Source: Przewalskia tangutica
Lineage: Eukaryota; Streptophyta; Magnoliopsida; Solanales; Solanaceae
DNA: 64,000 bases
Assembly (NCBI GenBank): GCA_029844215.1
Contig: CM056736.1
Span: forward strand, 22,939,501 to 23,003,500
Direction: 5' to 3'
The notes beneath the pieces are model-generated. The model saw only the letters and a list, made by a program, of their open reading frames with translations, was not told where the DNA came from and ran no database searches. Every line of letters begins with the position of its first letter. Positions within the stretch are counted from its first letter, which is position 1. A program made the position numbers and the translations under genes. This document shows, piece by piece, positions 42,300-53,142 of the stretch.

Positions 42300-43790
42300 T
42301 AATACATAAACGATATTAAAATGGATTATAGATTCAGGTGCAACAAATCACATGATTGGAAATCATAAACACTTGAAAAACAAGAAAATGGTAGAAAATA
42401 CAGGAATGGTACATTTACCCACAGGTGAATCTACTAAAATCTCATATATTGGTGACTATAATCTAGGCAAAGGTGAGGTCCTTAAGAATGTGATGTGTAT
42501 CCCAGAATTCAGGTTCAATCTCATATCAGTTTCAAAAGTGACAAGAGAATTGCACTGCAGTGTTTCATTTTTCGTACATATTGTGTGTTTCAGGATCTCT
42601 CATCTGGGAAGGTGAGGGCGATTGGTAGTGAGGAGGAAGGATTGTATATACTCAGTCTGGATACACAAAATAAGGAAGCATAAATAAACAAATGTCTAGC
42701 AGCAGTACAACAAGTTGACACAGTTACTTGGCATCACAGATTATGTCATGTACATGTAGATGTGATGAAAAAGATTTCATGTTTTAAGAATGATAAGTTT
42801 GTCTTGAATAAATGTGAGGTGTGTCCATTAGCTAGGCAAACTAGAGTACCATTTCCAGTAAGCAGTAGTCATAAGAGAGAACCATTCCAATTGTTGCACA
42901 TTGATGTATGGGGACCTTATAAGGTTGAAACATATGATGGAATGAAATATTTTTTTACTATTGTGGATGACTACTCTAGGTGGACTTGGATATTTTTACT
43001 AAGATTGAAATCAGATGTGTTTACACTACTAAAACATTTCTTTACTGAAATACATACTCAGTTTGATGTGAAGATAAAAGGGGTGAGATCAGACAATGGG
43101 AAAGAATTTCTTAATCAGAATTGCAGGGAGTTATTTCAGTCTTATGGTGTAACACATAAAAAAATCTTGTCCATATACACCACAACAAAATGGTGTTGTG
43201 GAGAGAAAACATAGACATCTTCTTGAAGTAGCCAGAGCCATAAAATTTCAGGCTAACTTACCTGATAGATTCTGGGGTTTCTGTATTGAGAATGATGTCT
43301 ATATCATCAATATGATACCTTCATCAGTAATAGGAGATAAATCATCTTATGAACTTTTATATAATAAAATGTCTTCTCTGTTACATCTAAGAGTAATAGG
43401 CTGTCTATGTTTTGCCACTGTTTTAAATATCACTGATAAATTCAGTCCTAGAGCAGTGAAATATGTTCTTCTTGGTTATGGGACTTCACAGAAAGGATAT
43501 AAATTATATGACATAGAAAATGGGATAATTTTATGAGCAGAGATGTGATTTTCATGGAATCAATCTTTCCTTTCCAAAATGATACTGAGGACAGGTCTGG
43601 TTTCATGAGATCATATGAGCATTTCTGCTATGATGATTTGGCATGTCCACAAAATATAGAAGTGAATGGTTCATCCATGAAGGATACATGTGGGAGTACA
43701 AGCAGTGATAATTTCCCTGGCACAGACACGGATGATCTCCCTATTGCAACCATCAGTTCAGCACAACAACCTGTAGATTTACAATATTAA
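42300..43790 (+). pseudogene. Copia protease and integrase pseudogene
   Basis: Protease WIIDSGATNHMIG (DSG active site intact) starts at about 42324. GAG-pre-integrase shows LPTGESTKISYIG, CIPEFRFNLISVSK and, from 42726, WHHRLCHVHVDVMKK and CEVCPLARQTRVPFP. Integrase has HIDVWGPYKVE, VRSDNGKEFLN and, after a frameshift near 43165, ERKHRHLLEVARAIKF. Thus D, D and E can all be traced across frames. The region ends with LHLRVIGCLCFATVL and the SRDVIFMESIFPF linker. Frame breaks occur near 42580, 43165 and 43530. The natural product would be one Gag-Pol polyprotein. Confidence 0.85.
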
Positions 43791-45600
43791 GAGGCTCCGT
43801 CTGCCATCAGGAGATCTACAAGAGACAGCAGACCTCCCATATGGCACAAAGATTATGTTACCAAGCATGGTAACACAAACTGTCTGTATTCTATATCTAC
43901 TGGAATTGACTACACAGGTCTCTCATCTATGTATCAGAAATTTGTGGCAAAAGTATCAGTTGATACAGAGCCTTGTAGCTACTCAGATGTTGTAACAGAT
44001 AGAAGATGGGTAGAAGCAATGAAGAATGAGATCTAAGCACTAGAAGACAACAACACATGAGTACTGGTTGATCTTCCAAAAGGAAATAAGGTCATTGAAT
44101 GTAGATGGATATATAAGATAAAATACAAAGCATCATGAGAAATAGAAAGATTCAAAGCAAGGCTGGTAGCAAAAGGGTACAATCAGAAAGAGGGTCTAGA
44201 CTATCAGGAAATATTATCACCCGTGGTCAAAATGACCATTGTGAGGGCAGTGATATCTGTAACAGCAACTCAACATTGGAGCATTCACCAGATGGATGTG
44301 TATAATTCCTTTATGCAGAGAGATCTTTATGAGGAAGTGTATATGACTCTTCCAGCGGGTTTCAACACTGCTGGACAACAGAAAAAGGTGTGCAAGCTGG
44401 TGAAGTCTTTGTATAGTCTGAAGCAAGCTTCTAGGTAGTGGAACATCAAACTCACATCAGCATTAATCACATCTGGATTTACACAAAGTCACAGAGATTA
44501 CTCTTTATTTACCAGACAGGAGGAGAAGGGCAAGATAGTGGTAGTCCTTGTTTATGTTGATAATCTCCTCATCATTGGAAATGACATGAGTCTTATACAA
44601 CATACTAAGGATACACTTCAGTCATCTTTCAAGATCAAAGATTTAGGAGAACTTAGATACTTTTTTGGTATAGAATTTGCAAGGAGCTCCCTGGGTATAC
44701 TTATGCATCAAAGAAAATATTCTTTGAAACTAATATCAGATATGGGACTAGCATGGGCCAAAAGTGTTTCCTCACCCATGGAGATGAACCAGAAGCTTAC
44801 AACTGCACAATATGATCAGTCTATCACTTCAGCTGCAGTTCTGGACACCTCAGGTCATACAGCATCACCTCAGACATCTGATGAGTTACTGGGGGATCCC
44901 AGCATCTATAAGAGGCTGATTGGAAGGTTTCTATACCTTACAAATACTAGGCCTGTTATATCATTTGTTGTGCAATGTTTGAGCCAGTTCATGCAAGCCC
45001 TTAAAACTTCACACATGGAAGCTGGTCTGAGGCTAGTGAAATAAATCAAACACTCACCAGGATCTGGGGTTCTTATGTCTGCTTGTAGAACTGCTCAGAT
45101 TCAATTATTTTGTGATGCTGATTGGGGGTCACGTGTTAATAGTAGGAGGTCTATCACTAATTATATTGTGAAGTATGGACATTCACCTATGTCTTGGAAG
45201 TCTAAGAAATAGGTCACTGTGTCCAGAAGCTCAGCAGATGCTGAATATAGAGCCATGACAACCTCAGTTGCAGAGATGGTTTGGATTACAGGTTTGTACA
45301 AGGAGCTTGGTATAGACATTCAGTTGCCAGTGGTTGTTTTCACTGATAGCAAATCTGCACTCCAGATTGCTGCTAATTCTGTTTTCCATGAACGAACCAA
45401 ACATATCGACATTGATTGTCACTTCATCAGAGAAAAGATCCAGGAAGGGCTTGTTTCTGTTGCTCATTTGCCTTCTGCAGAACAGCCTACTGACTTACTT
45501 ACCAAAGTCCTTGGCATTGCTCATCACATTCTATTGGTGTCCAAGCTAGGCATGAAGAACATCTTCATATCTCTTAGCTTGAGGGGAATGTGGAAATGAT
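43791..45600 (+). pseudogene. Copia reverse transcriptase and RNase H pseudogene, YVDN active site
   Basis: Reverse transcriptase begins with RRWVEAMKNEI, a stop, ECRWIYKIKYKAS, a stop, FKARLVAKGYNQKEGLDYQE and HQMDVYNSFMQRDLYEEVYM. At the catalytic site (about 44559) the usual YVDD reads LVYVDNLLIIG, so the second Asp is Asn. Next are IKDLGELRYFFGIEF and LMHQRKYSLKLI. RNase H has FCDADWGSRVNSRRS, a stop, SRSSADAEYRAM, FTDSKSALQIAANSVFHERT and KHIDIDCHFIREKI, and ends near PTDLLTKVLG. At least five stops are scattered in it. Confidence 0.85.
45577..45588 (+). promoter_or_regulatory. Polypurine tract
   Basis: GCTTGAGGGGAA directly precedes the TGTGGAAATG start of the 3' LTR. Confidence 0.85.
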
Positions 45601-45941
45601 AGAGAAGTGTGTAAGGGTATCATGAGGATGCAAGTAGACTACCATTTATTATTGAAGTGATTATAGTAGTTAAAAACTTAATGAGTTGGTTAAGTAATTA
45701 ATCAAAGTTTGTTAAATGGTCAAAGTTAGTTATTAGATATTTTGTTATTGTAATTAGATACTTAACATTTATATAGATGTGTAGAAGTGTATATATATAC
45801 ACCACTGTGACATTGTAAAGAATCAATTCACATATACAAGATATTTTCTTTTCTCTCTGTGTACATTTGCTCTTTTTCGTCTCTCTCTCTATCGCATCTA
45901 TCTCGTTCGATCACCAGACATTTGCTCCAGCAGCGTCATCA
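45589..45941 (+). repeat. Copia 3' LTR (353 bp)
   Basis: It aligns with 40627-40980. It has about ten extra bases (GCAAGTAGAC near 45630) and lost others in the AT-rich middle. Ends GCAGCGTCATCA. Confidence 0.9.
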
Positions 45942-47065
45942 TATTTATAGTTTCACTAGAATGAGAACACTTTTGACTGGCTATATATTGACAGTTCCTG
46001 AGTGGGAAAAAAATCCTAAATTGCCAGTCGAATACACAAACGTAAAATGACCCGCCGGAGTTGGTACCTTCACTCCTCACACGCTAAACTCTAAAGAAGA
46101 AGAATCGTCTATTAACGATAGGTAACAAGATATCATAACCATACATGTTTTAAATTTTAATATTTGATTTGTATTAATTCAAAATCAATTCAATCCCCGA
46201 CAAATATTGTAACATTTTTCCGATTTCATTTAGTTTGGCAATAGATTCCCAAAAGAAAATGGAAAAACTTTATTTGGGTGTAGTTCTTAAACTTTTGAAA
46301 ATGTGTTTGGCCTTATTTCACTTTTATTTTTCAAGAACATAAACTTTTTATACAAACAAGTTGTAATAGCTAAAATGACTACTCAACCACACCAAGCAAG
46401 TATACCTGCTAATTCAAAATAATTCCTACGTGTTTTAATTTTGTTCTAGAACTTGATTTGAGTACTCTTAGTATACTAGTTTTGTAATTTTCTTATTGAA
46501 TGCATCTCAATTTGTGTACTTTTGTTGTTGAATCGTATTATGTTTTGCATTTCAAAATGAGCAAACGTGATCCATCTTTGGACATGGACATTTAATAATT
46601 ACTTTTTTGATACTACAAGCAGTGACATAGCTTTTGGGATTATAAAAATAGTGGCGGCTTAAGAGATAATTTCAAGCCTTCGTCTAATTTTCACGATTTG
46701 AAGTATTCTCGATTAATAGTGAAACATGATAGATTTAAAAAAAAACAGTATTTTGAACATGTGCTCTCGAAATCTATGGCCAAACAGGAGCTTGCGGTTG
46801 ATTCGTGCGAATTTACATATATTTGACACATGAATCTATATTATTTGATGCACGTTATGCTATTCATATGCATTTGACTCATGTAATACACTGTTAAATA
46901 TTTCACTTTACTAATAAATTGTTCACGCATCTATATTGGAAACAAACGCATGCCCAGATGTCGTATTAGTGATACTACATATGCATTACAAATATTTGAG
47001 TTTTCAATTGAAGTTGCTGACATATCACTATTCCGATTTGATATATGTAGAAATTCTTAGTAAGG
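45942..47065. other. Unassigned spacer
   Basis: It starts with the TATTT duplication. The rest is AT-rich with no gene, repeat or transposon signature that I recognise. It may be the original single-copy neighbourhood of the locus. Confidence 0.35.
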
Positions 47066-47155
47066 ATGGAACTATCAACGCAATTACTGACTCCTTTGTC
47101 TCTTCCGAATCTACCGTCCGAGATCATACGAATTATCATTTGGGAAGTTGTTGGA
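47066..47155 (+). pseudogene. Possible F-box gene N-terminal fragment
   Basis: ATG at 47066 codes MELSTQLLTPLSLPNLPSEI followed by IRIIIW. LPNLPSEII with a short Thr/Ser-rich lead is typical of the start of plant F-box proteins, which recruit substrates to SCF ubiquitin ligases. The usual RLPVKSLLRF part is not present; the frame runs into the duplication breakpoint at about 47177. With about 12 matching residues the evidence is thin; chance similarity is possible. Confidence 0.3.
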
Positions 47156-47176
47156 TCATACGAACTATCAACGCAA

Positions 47177-48157
47177 TTACTCTTCTTTGATTCCACAGCC
47201 CCATATGCAGCATGCTCTTTTCTTTTGGATTTAAAACCAGGTGGATATCCAACCACCTTGTAGCAAAATTCTTTAGTGTGTCCTCTCATCTTACACACAT
47301 CACAAAAAAGATTGGTAGAGGTGGATTTTTTGTATTTCTGTGTTCCTGACCCTTCTTTAGAGAACAAAGCAGTAGGATCATGGGCCAGGTTTTGTTTCAC
47401 CCCACTTGGTCCAACCCCCAACAGCCCAGCAGATCTTGAAGTAACAGATTTTTGACTTTCATCACTTGTAATCATAGAATATGCTTTGTTGACAGTGGGT
47501 AAGGATGGCATGAGAAGTATTTGGCTTCTAGCTTGCATATAGTGTTCATTCAACCCCATCAAGAATTGGTATAGTTTCTGCCTTTCAAGATATTCAACAA
47601 ATTCTCTGGACTTAGGACATCCACAATTAGGAGGGGGGACTAGTGACTGAAATTCAACCCATAGACTCTTTAATCTGGAGAAGTATTCAGAGACAGAGGA
47701 ATTTCCTTGAGAAATAGTAGCAATCTCTCTATGTAGATCATAAGTTCTTGACCCATCTACTTTGTCCAACCTCTCCCTTAAATTCTCCCACAAATGCAGA
47801 TTCAGCATATAGTAGTCCACTTAGTAAGTCTTTTGAGACTGAATTCATGAGTCATGCTTGTACTACAACATTGACTCTATCCCAATGGTCTCCCAGATCA
47901 TCTCCAAACTGATCTTTCTGGTGCTTCCCATTAACAAAGCCCATCTTATTTCTTCCAAGTAGTGCTATTCTCATTGATTTACTCCATATAGTGTAGTTTT
48001 CAGACCCCAATAGCTGAAAGGAGATTAAGGAAGCACCACTTAAATCTGATGCTTGAAGAAATAGAGGATGGTTATGATCTATCGCGGCAGTGGCTGTAAG
48101 ATTAGAAGTACTTGATATACCAGTGTCCATTATCTCTTGATTTTGACCAGTACTCAT
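47177..48157 (-). pseudogene. Copia gag, truncated second copy
   Basis: It is nearly identical to 25994-26979, with the same in-frame TGA after WDRVNVVVQA (47852-47854) and the same zinc knuckle. The element is cut at the duplication edge just past the residues HAAYGAVESKKS, and the frame then runs into foreign sequence. No pol is present. A local change near 47790 (ENLRERLDKV instead of VWEDLRERLDKV) adds a frame break. Sharing the stop with the complete element shows that it was copied from it, not inserted independently. Confidence 0.9.
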
Positions 48158-48488
48158 TTTCTTTGAATCAAGAGTTATTCCAGAAAAGGAACAAAAATTT
48201 GCAGATATTCGAGAATATCAATTTACAAAAAACAATGGACCAATACTTGGTTTTATCGATCAATTTAGAGAATCGATTCCAAGAAAAACATATATAACGA
48301 AACAAATTCAAACAAGAAGCCCTAATTCAATCAAGGGGCGTACAAACCCAGAAAACGATAATGGTCTTGCCCTAGTTAAATGAAGAAGCATACCAGACCC
48401 AGAGACGAAGAAGATAGAAGAATCACTGAGGATAGCAGAAATCACCAGACCCAGTCGATTGTTTTGCGAGCGGTCGCGCTTGATACCA

Positions 48489-48793
48489 TGTTGATTGACT
48501 TCAACTGGGAGTATATGAGAGACATGCAGACACAGTGATTGCAGTGGAGAAGAAGAGAGGATATAGGTATTGCATGTGATACAGCAAACAACAAGAGAAA
48601 GAATAGAGAGAGAAGAAGATGGTCGATGGATGAAGAAAAGAGAACACTGTAGAGTATTTTATTATTGTATTCTACTATATTACATTACTTGGAAAAGAGA
48701 GATTATATAATAGTAGAGAGCAGCAATAACAAATAGGCTCCCTCATTATTACTATAACTGTCTACATTATTTACTCTTTTACCTCTCTTAACA
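48489..48793 (-). repeat. Copia LTR (305 bp), copy B
   Basis: It corresponds to 27362-27666. Its primer-binding site reads TGGTATCAAGCGCG on the minus strand, where copy A has TGGTATCAAAGCGG. GTACC at 48794-48798 is the copied target-site duplication; the left partner is absent. Confidence 0.9.
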
Positions 48794-49194
48794 GTACCCT
48801 TATAGATTGGGCTACTAACGGACATCCAAATTTGATAACCGAGAGGATTGTGAGTGCTAATGATCTGGTATGATATCCTCATGTGATTCGTAGGAAAGTA
48901 CATACTCATGCTCATGTCAATCGGTCATATAATGACAGAGGCACAACAAGGCAAACTTATGGTGGATGCATTATAGAGCAATCTGGCGGTGATGCCATCA
49001 CAGGGAAATCTGGCTGACTAGCCACGATAGGGCAACCTGGCCAACTAGAAATGACAACGCAACTTGGCTAACGAGTCGTGACAGGGAAATCTGGCCAACA
49101 AGCCACAATGGGGCAATCTGTCCAACGAGCCACGATGGGGAAACTTGGCCAACGAGAAAGAGGTCATGGTGTCCAAGGGAGAACAAAACAATAT
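48794..49194 (+). pseudogene. Broken frame with 9-codon repeats, copy B
   Basis: Same frame and same internal stops as 27667-28067, including the seven 27-bp units at 48978-49166. Only a few substitutions separate the copies. Confidence 0.4.
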
Positions 49195-49255
49195 AACGTC
49201 GTTATGTAGTGCTTACATCTCATTGGTGAAACTGTTTAAGGTTGTAGTTATTTGT

Positions 49256-49568
49256 TGTTGAAAGAATTAATCCCTTGAATGAAAGTCATATATATACAAG
49301 TTACAATAGAAAGAACATTTTTCTATTCTACTTTTAAATCTTTATTCTATATGAAGATTAATTATACAATTATGGTAAAACTACAAGACTAATTAATATA
49401 CAAGCCTAATTTACAAATATACCATAAATGTTATATACACTTTATACACGGCCGGGCTGCTGGACCGAGGCCCAACACCTCTCGGACACGGAACTGCCTC
49501 TTGGTAAAATATTCAATATACACTTTATATACATGCATATCATGTGTATATAAAGTGTATATTTAACA
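49256..49568 (-). mobile_element. Copia remnant, 3' LTR, copy B
   Basis: It corresponds to 28129-28441, with the same TGTTAAATATAC start on the minus strand after a GCGGGGGTG tract. Confidence 0.7.
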
Positions 49569-51280
49569 CACCCCCGCAATCATAGCGGACGGTCTTCGTA
49601 CACTGAAACTATCTCAAAATCTTCAAAAAAGGACCGAGGGAAGACCCTTTTTAAAGATGTATTGATATCTGGAAGGGACATGACAGACGCGTACTTGTCC
49701 TCTAGCTACCTTTTTTCGAACAAAATGAATATTCATCTTTATGTGTTTAGTGCGCTGATGTTGAACTGGATTACCAGAAAGGTATATGACACTTATATTA
49801 TCACAATACACCAAGGTAGCTTTATGAATTGGACAATGAAGCTCTAATAGAATATTACATAACCAACATGGCTGGAATACCACATTGGCTACCCCTCGAT
49901 ACTCGGCCTCTGCACTTGAACGTGAAAGCGTGAATTGACACTTGGCAGACCATGAGAACAAGTTATTACCTAAAAACATACAAAGCCAGACATAGACTGT
50001 CTGGTATCTGGACAACCACCCCAATCAACATTTGTATAGGAGACAAGTGTAGACGTCGACGAATGATACAAATGCAAGCCATAATCAAGTGTTCCTTGAA
50101 TGTACCTAATAATGTGTTTGAGCGCATTCATATGTTCAATCCTGGGATCATGCATAAATAAACACACCTGTTGTACGACATACGTAATATCAGATCGCGT
50201 GAATGTAAGATATTGTAGGGCCCTGCAAGACTACGATAGCGGGTGGGAACCTCATAGGGGGAGCTAGCTGTAGCACCTAGTTTGGGTTTAGTATCAACTG
50301 GAGTAGAAGTGGACTTACAGGATGACATCCCAACCCTCTCAATGATCTCAGCTGCATACTTTCTTTGTGATAAGAACAGTCCTACTGCATGACAAGTGAC
50401 AATAATCCCCAAAAAATAACTCAATGGACCTAAGTTTTTCATGGCAAACTTAGAACTGAGCATTGTCATGATGAATTTTCGCAAAGCATCAGAAGCGACA
50501 CTCAAGATAATATCATCCACATATAGTAGTATATAAGCCATGGAAGATCCCCGACGATACATGAATAATGAATTATCAGACCTGTTGTGAGAGAACCTAA
50601 TAGTCGAAATATAGTCAGCAAACTTCTTATACCAAGCTCATGGAGTCTGCTTAAGCATATACAAGGACTTCTTTAACAAACAAACATGATGAGAATATCT
50701 AGTATCTCTCAACCCAAAGAGCTGATGCAAATAGACTGTCTCTTTGAGATCACAATGTAGGAATGCATTCTTCACGTCTAGCTGATAAAATGGCCATGAT
50801 TTCGAAAGCCAAGCTGAGCACAGTGTGAATAGTAGCTGTCTTGACCATCGAGCTAAATTTTCCAAGAGTTTTCATCATTATTACTAGAACTGGCTCTAAG
50901 AGACCTGCTGTAACCGTTATTGGGGAACTCACTGTAATCCGGACTACATATTCCACTATGCTAGTTATTTAGAACTTAGGAGTTCCTTTTACACGCTACG
51001 CTATCCTCCACTCTTCCTATCGTTTCTCACCACAATCTACACCAACCTGCTGAGTTTTACCATCACTTACAAGTCGAGCCTTATGTCTTGCAAAAGAACT
51101 GTCGGAATTATCCTTATGAGAAAAAATCCACATAGTCCGAATAATATTAACACGAGATAGACGGGGTACCAACTCCCACGTTTTATTATCAATAAGAGCA
51201 TTATATTCATCGGTCATGATAATATTTCAATTTGTGTCATTTAAGGCAGACACAGAATTATGGGGTAAGGATTATTTAAG
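49569..51280 (-). pseudogene. Copia remnant copy B: reverse transcriptase and RNase H
   Basis: It is uninterrupted by the solo LTR found in copy A. In minus-strand order: EYNALIDNKTWELVPRLSRV (51017-51217), SKSWPFYQLDVKNAFLHCDL (50638-50865), then a 144-codon frame (50562-50128). That frame has LLYVDDIILS, MKNLGPLSYFLGIIVTCHAV, LSQRKYAAEIIERVGMSSCK and TPVDTKPKLGATASSPYE. RNase H pieces follow to 49623 (LSRSSAEAEYRGVAN, VQHQRTKHIKMNIHF). It is better preserved than copy A in the middle. The empty site of the solo LTR is GAACC at 50593-50597. Confidence 0.85.
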
Positions 51281-51597
51281 AACATTAGAATTTAAATTAA
51301 AATGTTTTTTTGATTTAAAAATACACTGTTGACCCCGGGTGACTGGACCATGACTCGGGGCTGGATTGGGTGAATTTTGAAATTTTTTGAGAGACGGGAC
51401 AAACTCGCCCGAAGCGGCAATGGGCTCTTGGCCCAACACGCGATCTAGTATGAAGAAGCATCGGACCGATTCGATCGGTGGGCAATCGCCCAGATTGTCA
51501 AGATCGCCCAACACTATTTCTAGGAGCATGCAACATCGGGATGGAGGCAGTGGGACAAGCGGACACTGGGCCCGCTGGTGGAGACGGGCTGCGGGAC
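51281..51597 (-). pseudogene. Copia remnant copy B: hinge between integrase and reverse transcriptase
   Basis: It corresponds to 33561-33896. It ends at the target-site duplication GGGAC (51593-51597). Differences from copy A are clustered and involve several bases at a time. Confidence 0.6.
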
Positions 51598-52013
51598 TGA
51601 TCGGTGTATTTTATATACACTTTTTGAGTCTTTTTTAGTTAGTATTTTACTCATTTTGTTTATGTTTAGTATAGTATTAGGGTCGTTTTCCTTTCTTTTG
51701 TGTCACAGCGGTCAGAAATGGAGAAATGGCGAAAAGAAGAGAAAATGAGCTTAAGTGAGATGGAATTGCACACAAAAAGGGCCAAGAAATGAAGTCTAAG
51801 AAGTTCCGGGAATTATAGAGAAAATCAGACGAAGTCGGACGAAAAAGACGCAAACGAAAATTCGCCGAAAAATGTCATCACCGCGCGGCAGCAGTAGCCG
51901 TGGCGCCAAAGTCTTGAAAGTCGAGAGTTCTTGAATTTCAGCGTACGCTGATCAGGCCGCGCCGACGCTGAATTGTGAAATCTTTGGGCCGAATTTGACA
52001 TGTTTCAGAATCC

Positions 52014-52110
52014 TAAAGGGATAACTTTTCCTTCTTAAAGGGATAACTTTTCCTACCTAAAGGGATAACTTTTCCTACCTAAAGGGAAACCTTTTCCTAC
52101 CTAAAAACCC
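52014..52110. repeat. ~24-bp tandem repeat in LARD LTR
   Basis: AAAGGGATAACTTTTCCT is repeated with minor changes; the same block is at 55846-55940 in the right LTR. It lies about 100 bp upstream of the TATA box and may act as a promoter module. Confidence 0.8.
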
Positions 52111-52187
52111 TTACCTAAAAGGATTCTAATAACTTTTCCTACCTACACAAATCCTTAACCCTTCACCTAAAGGATTCTTTGGCTATA

Positions 52188-52200
52188 AATACTCTACATC
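52188..52200 (+). promoter_or_regulatory. TATA box of LARD left LTR
   Basis: GGCTATAAATACTC is followed about 30 bp later by a pyrimidine-rich leader. The right-LTR copy is at about 56010. Confidence 0.6.
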
Positions 52201-53128
52201 ATTAGAAGAATTCTCAATTCTCCATTCCACCATTCACCATTCTACATCCATCCTTCCACCAATCCACCTTGTAAATATTCCACAACACAACCTCGATGCT
52301 TGGCTTGAGACTCGTTCTTAGTAATTTTCTTTTTTTCTTTACTTTAATTCGGTTTTTGTATGATGAACATGGAATTAGTTCTTGTCATATTTATGGCTAG
52401 AACTAATTCTCTTATAGGCTTTCTATGTTGAATTTCTTGAACCTTATGTTATGAATTAATGCACGCTTATGGTAATTATTCTTATTGAGAGATCTATCCA
52501 ATAATTGAGTTGAATTCTTGGTAGCTAATTGACAACTAGTTATCACTATATGATTTCTAATCGATACGAAAAGGGGATTGTGAATATCTTTGTAAGTTGG
52601 GAGGCAGATCTTGAATTGGGGATGAAAATACCTCAATTAGATTTGTAGCGTTGATGAGAGGCTTAACAACCCTAATTTTGCGCATTGTGCGTGACGGCCA
52701 ACTAGGTTTTGTGCTTAATCCTCCTATGGCGTTACCCTTATCGTGAAAGTTAGGTAAGGAACAATATCGGGGTTGAGTGTTTATATAACCCTAATGGGAG
52801 TATAAAGCGATTTCAGAAACTCGCTTTCTCCAAAAGAAGAATACCATAAGTTAATGTATTAGTAAGTAGCATAGCGGATAGTAAGGATACATAGAAGCCC
52901 ATTCTCATCACATCCGAATTAAATCTTTATATTTAATTAGCTTTCATAACTCTTAGTTACAAACCAAACAATCAATCATTAATTCACCAAATAGATACTA
53001 GAAAATAGATAAGCGATGCTTGGACCCTAATCCTGAGACGATATTCGGCCTTATCCAAGACTACTACTTGATACGATAACGTGCACTTGCGTTTAAAAGT
53101 GTGTGCATCTTAACGGCGCATCAAGTTT

Positions 53129-53142
53129 TGGCGCCGTTCGGA
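53129..53142 (+). promoter_or_regulatory. LARD primer-binding site, degenerate
   Basis: TGGCGCCGTTCGGA follows the left LTR by five bases. The usual Athila-type site, TGGCGCCGTTGCCGGGG, complements tRNA-Asp; here the second half is altered. Confidence 0.7.

Larger units (their letters stand above)
40627..45941 (+). mobile_element. Structurally complete Ty1/copia element (5,315 bp)
   Basis: LTRs of about 354 and 353 bp enclose a primer-binding site, gag, protease, integrase, reverse transcriptase, RNase H and a polypurine tract. TATTT at 40622-40626 and 45942-45946 is a perfect 5-bp duplication. LTRs differ by about twenty substitutions plus a few indels, so this insertion is older than the one at 22170. 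The coding region has many stops and frameshifts. It lies between the two copies of the segmental duplication. Confidence 0.95.
51598..53123 (+). repeat. LARD left LTR (1,526 bp)
   Basis: Landmarks are a GC-rich block near 51870-51960, four or five tandem units of AAAGGGATAACTTTTCCTAC (52014-52110), a TATA box GGCTATAAATACTC at 52190, and a CT/CA-rich leader. The right LTR is the same apart from many small differences concentrated in GC-rich words. Confidence 0.9.

Noticed and set aside
47177..48793. A second, independent insertion of the copia element
   Set aside because: It shares the in-frame stop, the right-hand target duplication and all downstream flanking sequence with the complete copy, and it ends abruptly inside gag. 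It is part of the segmental duplication.
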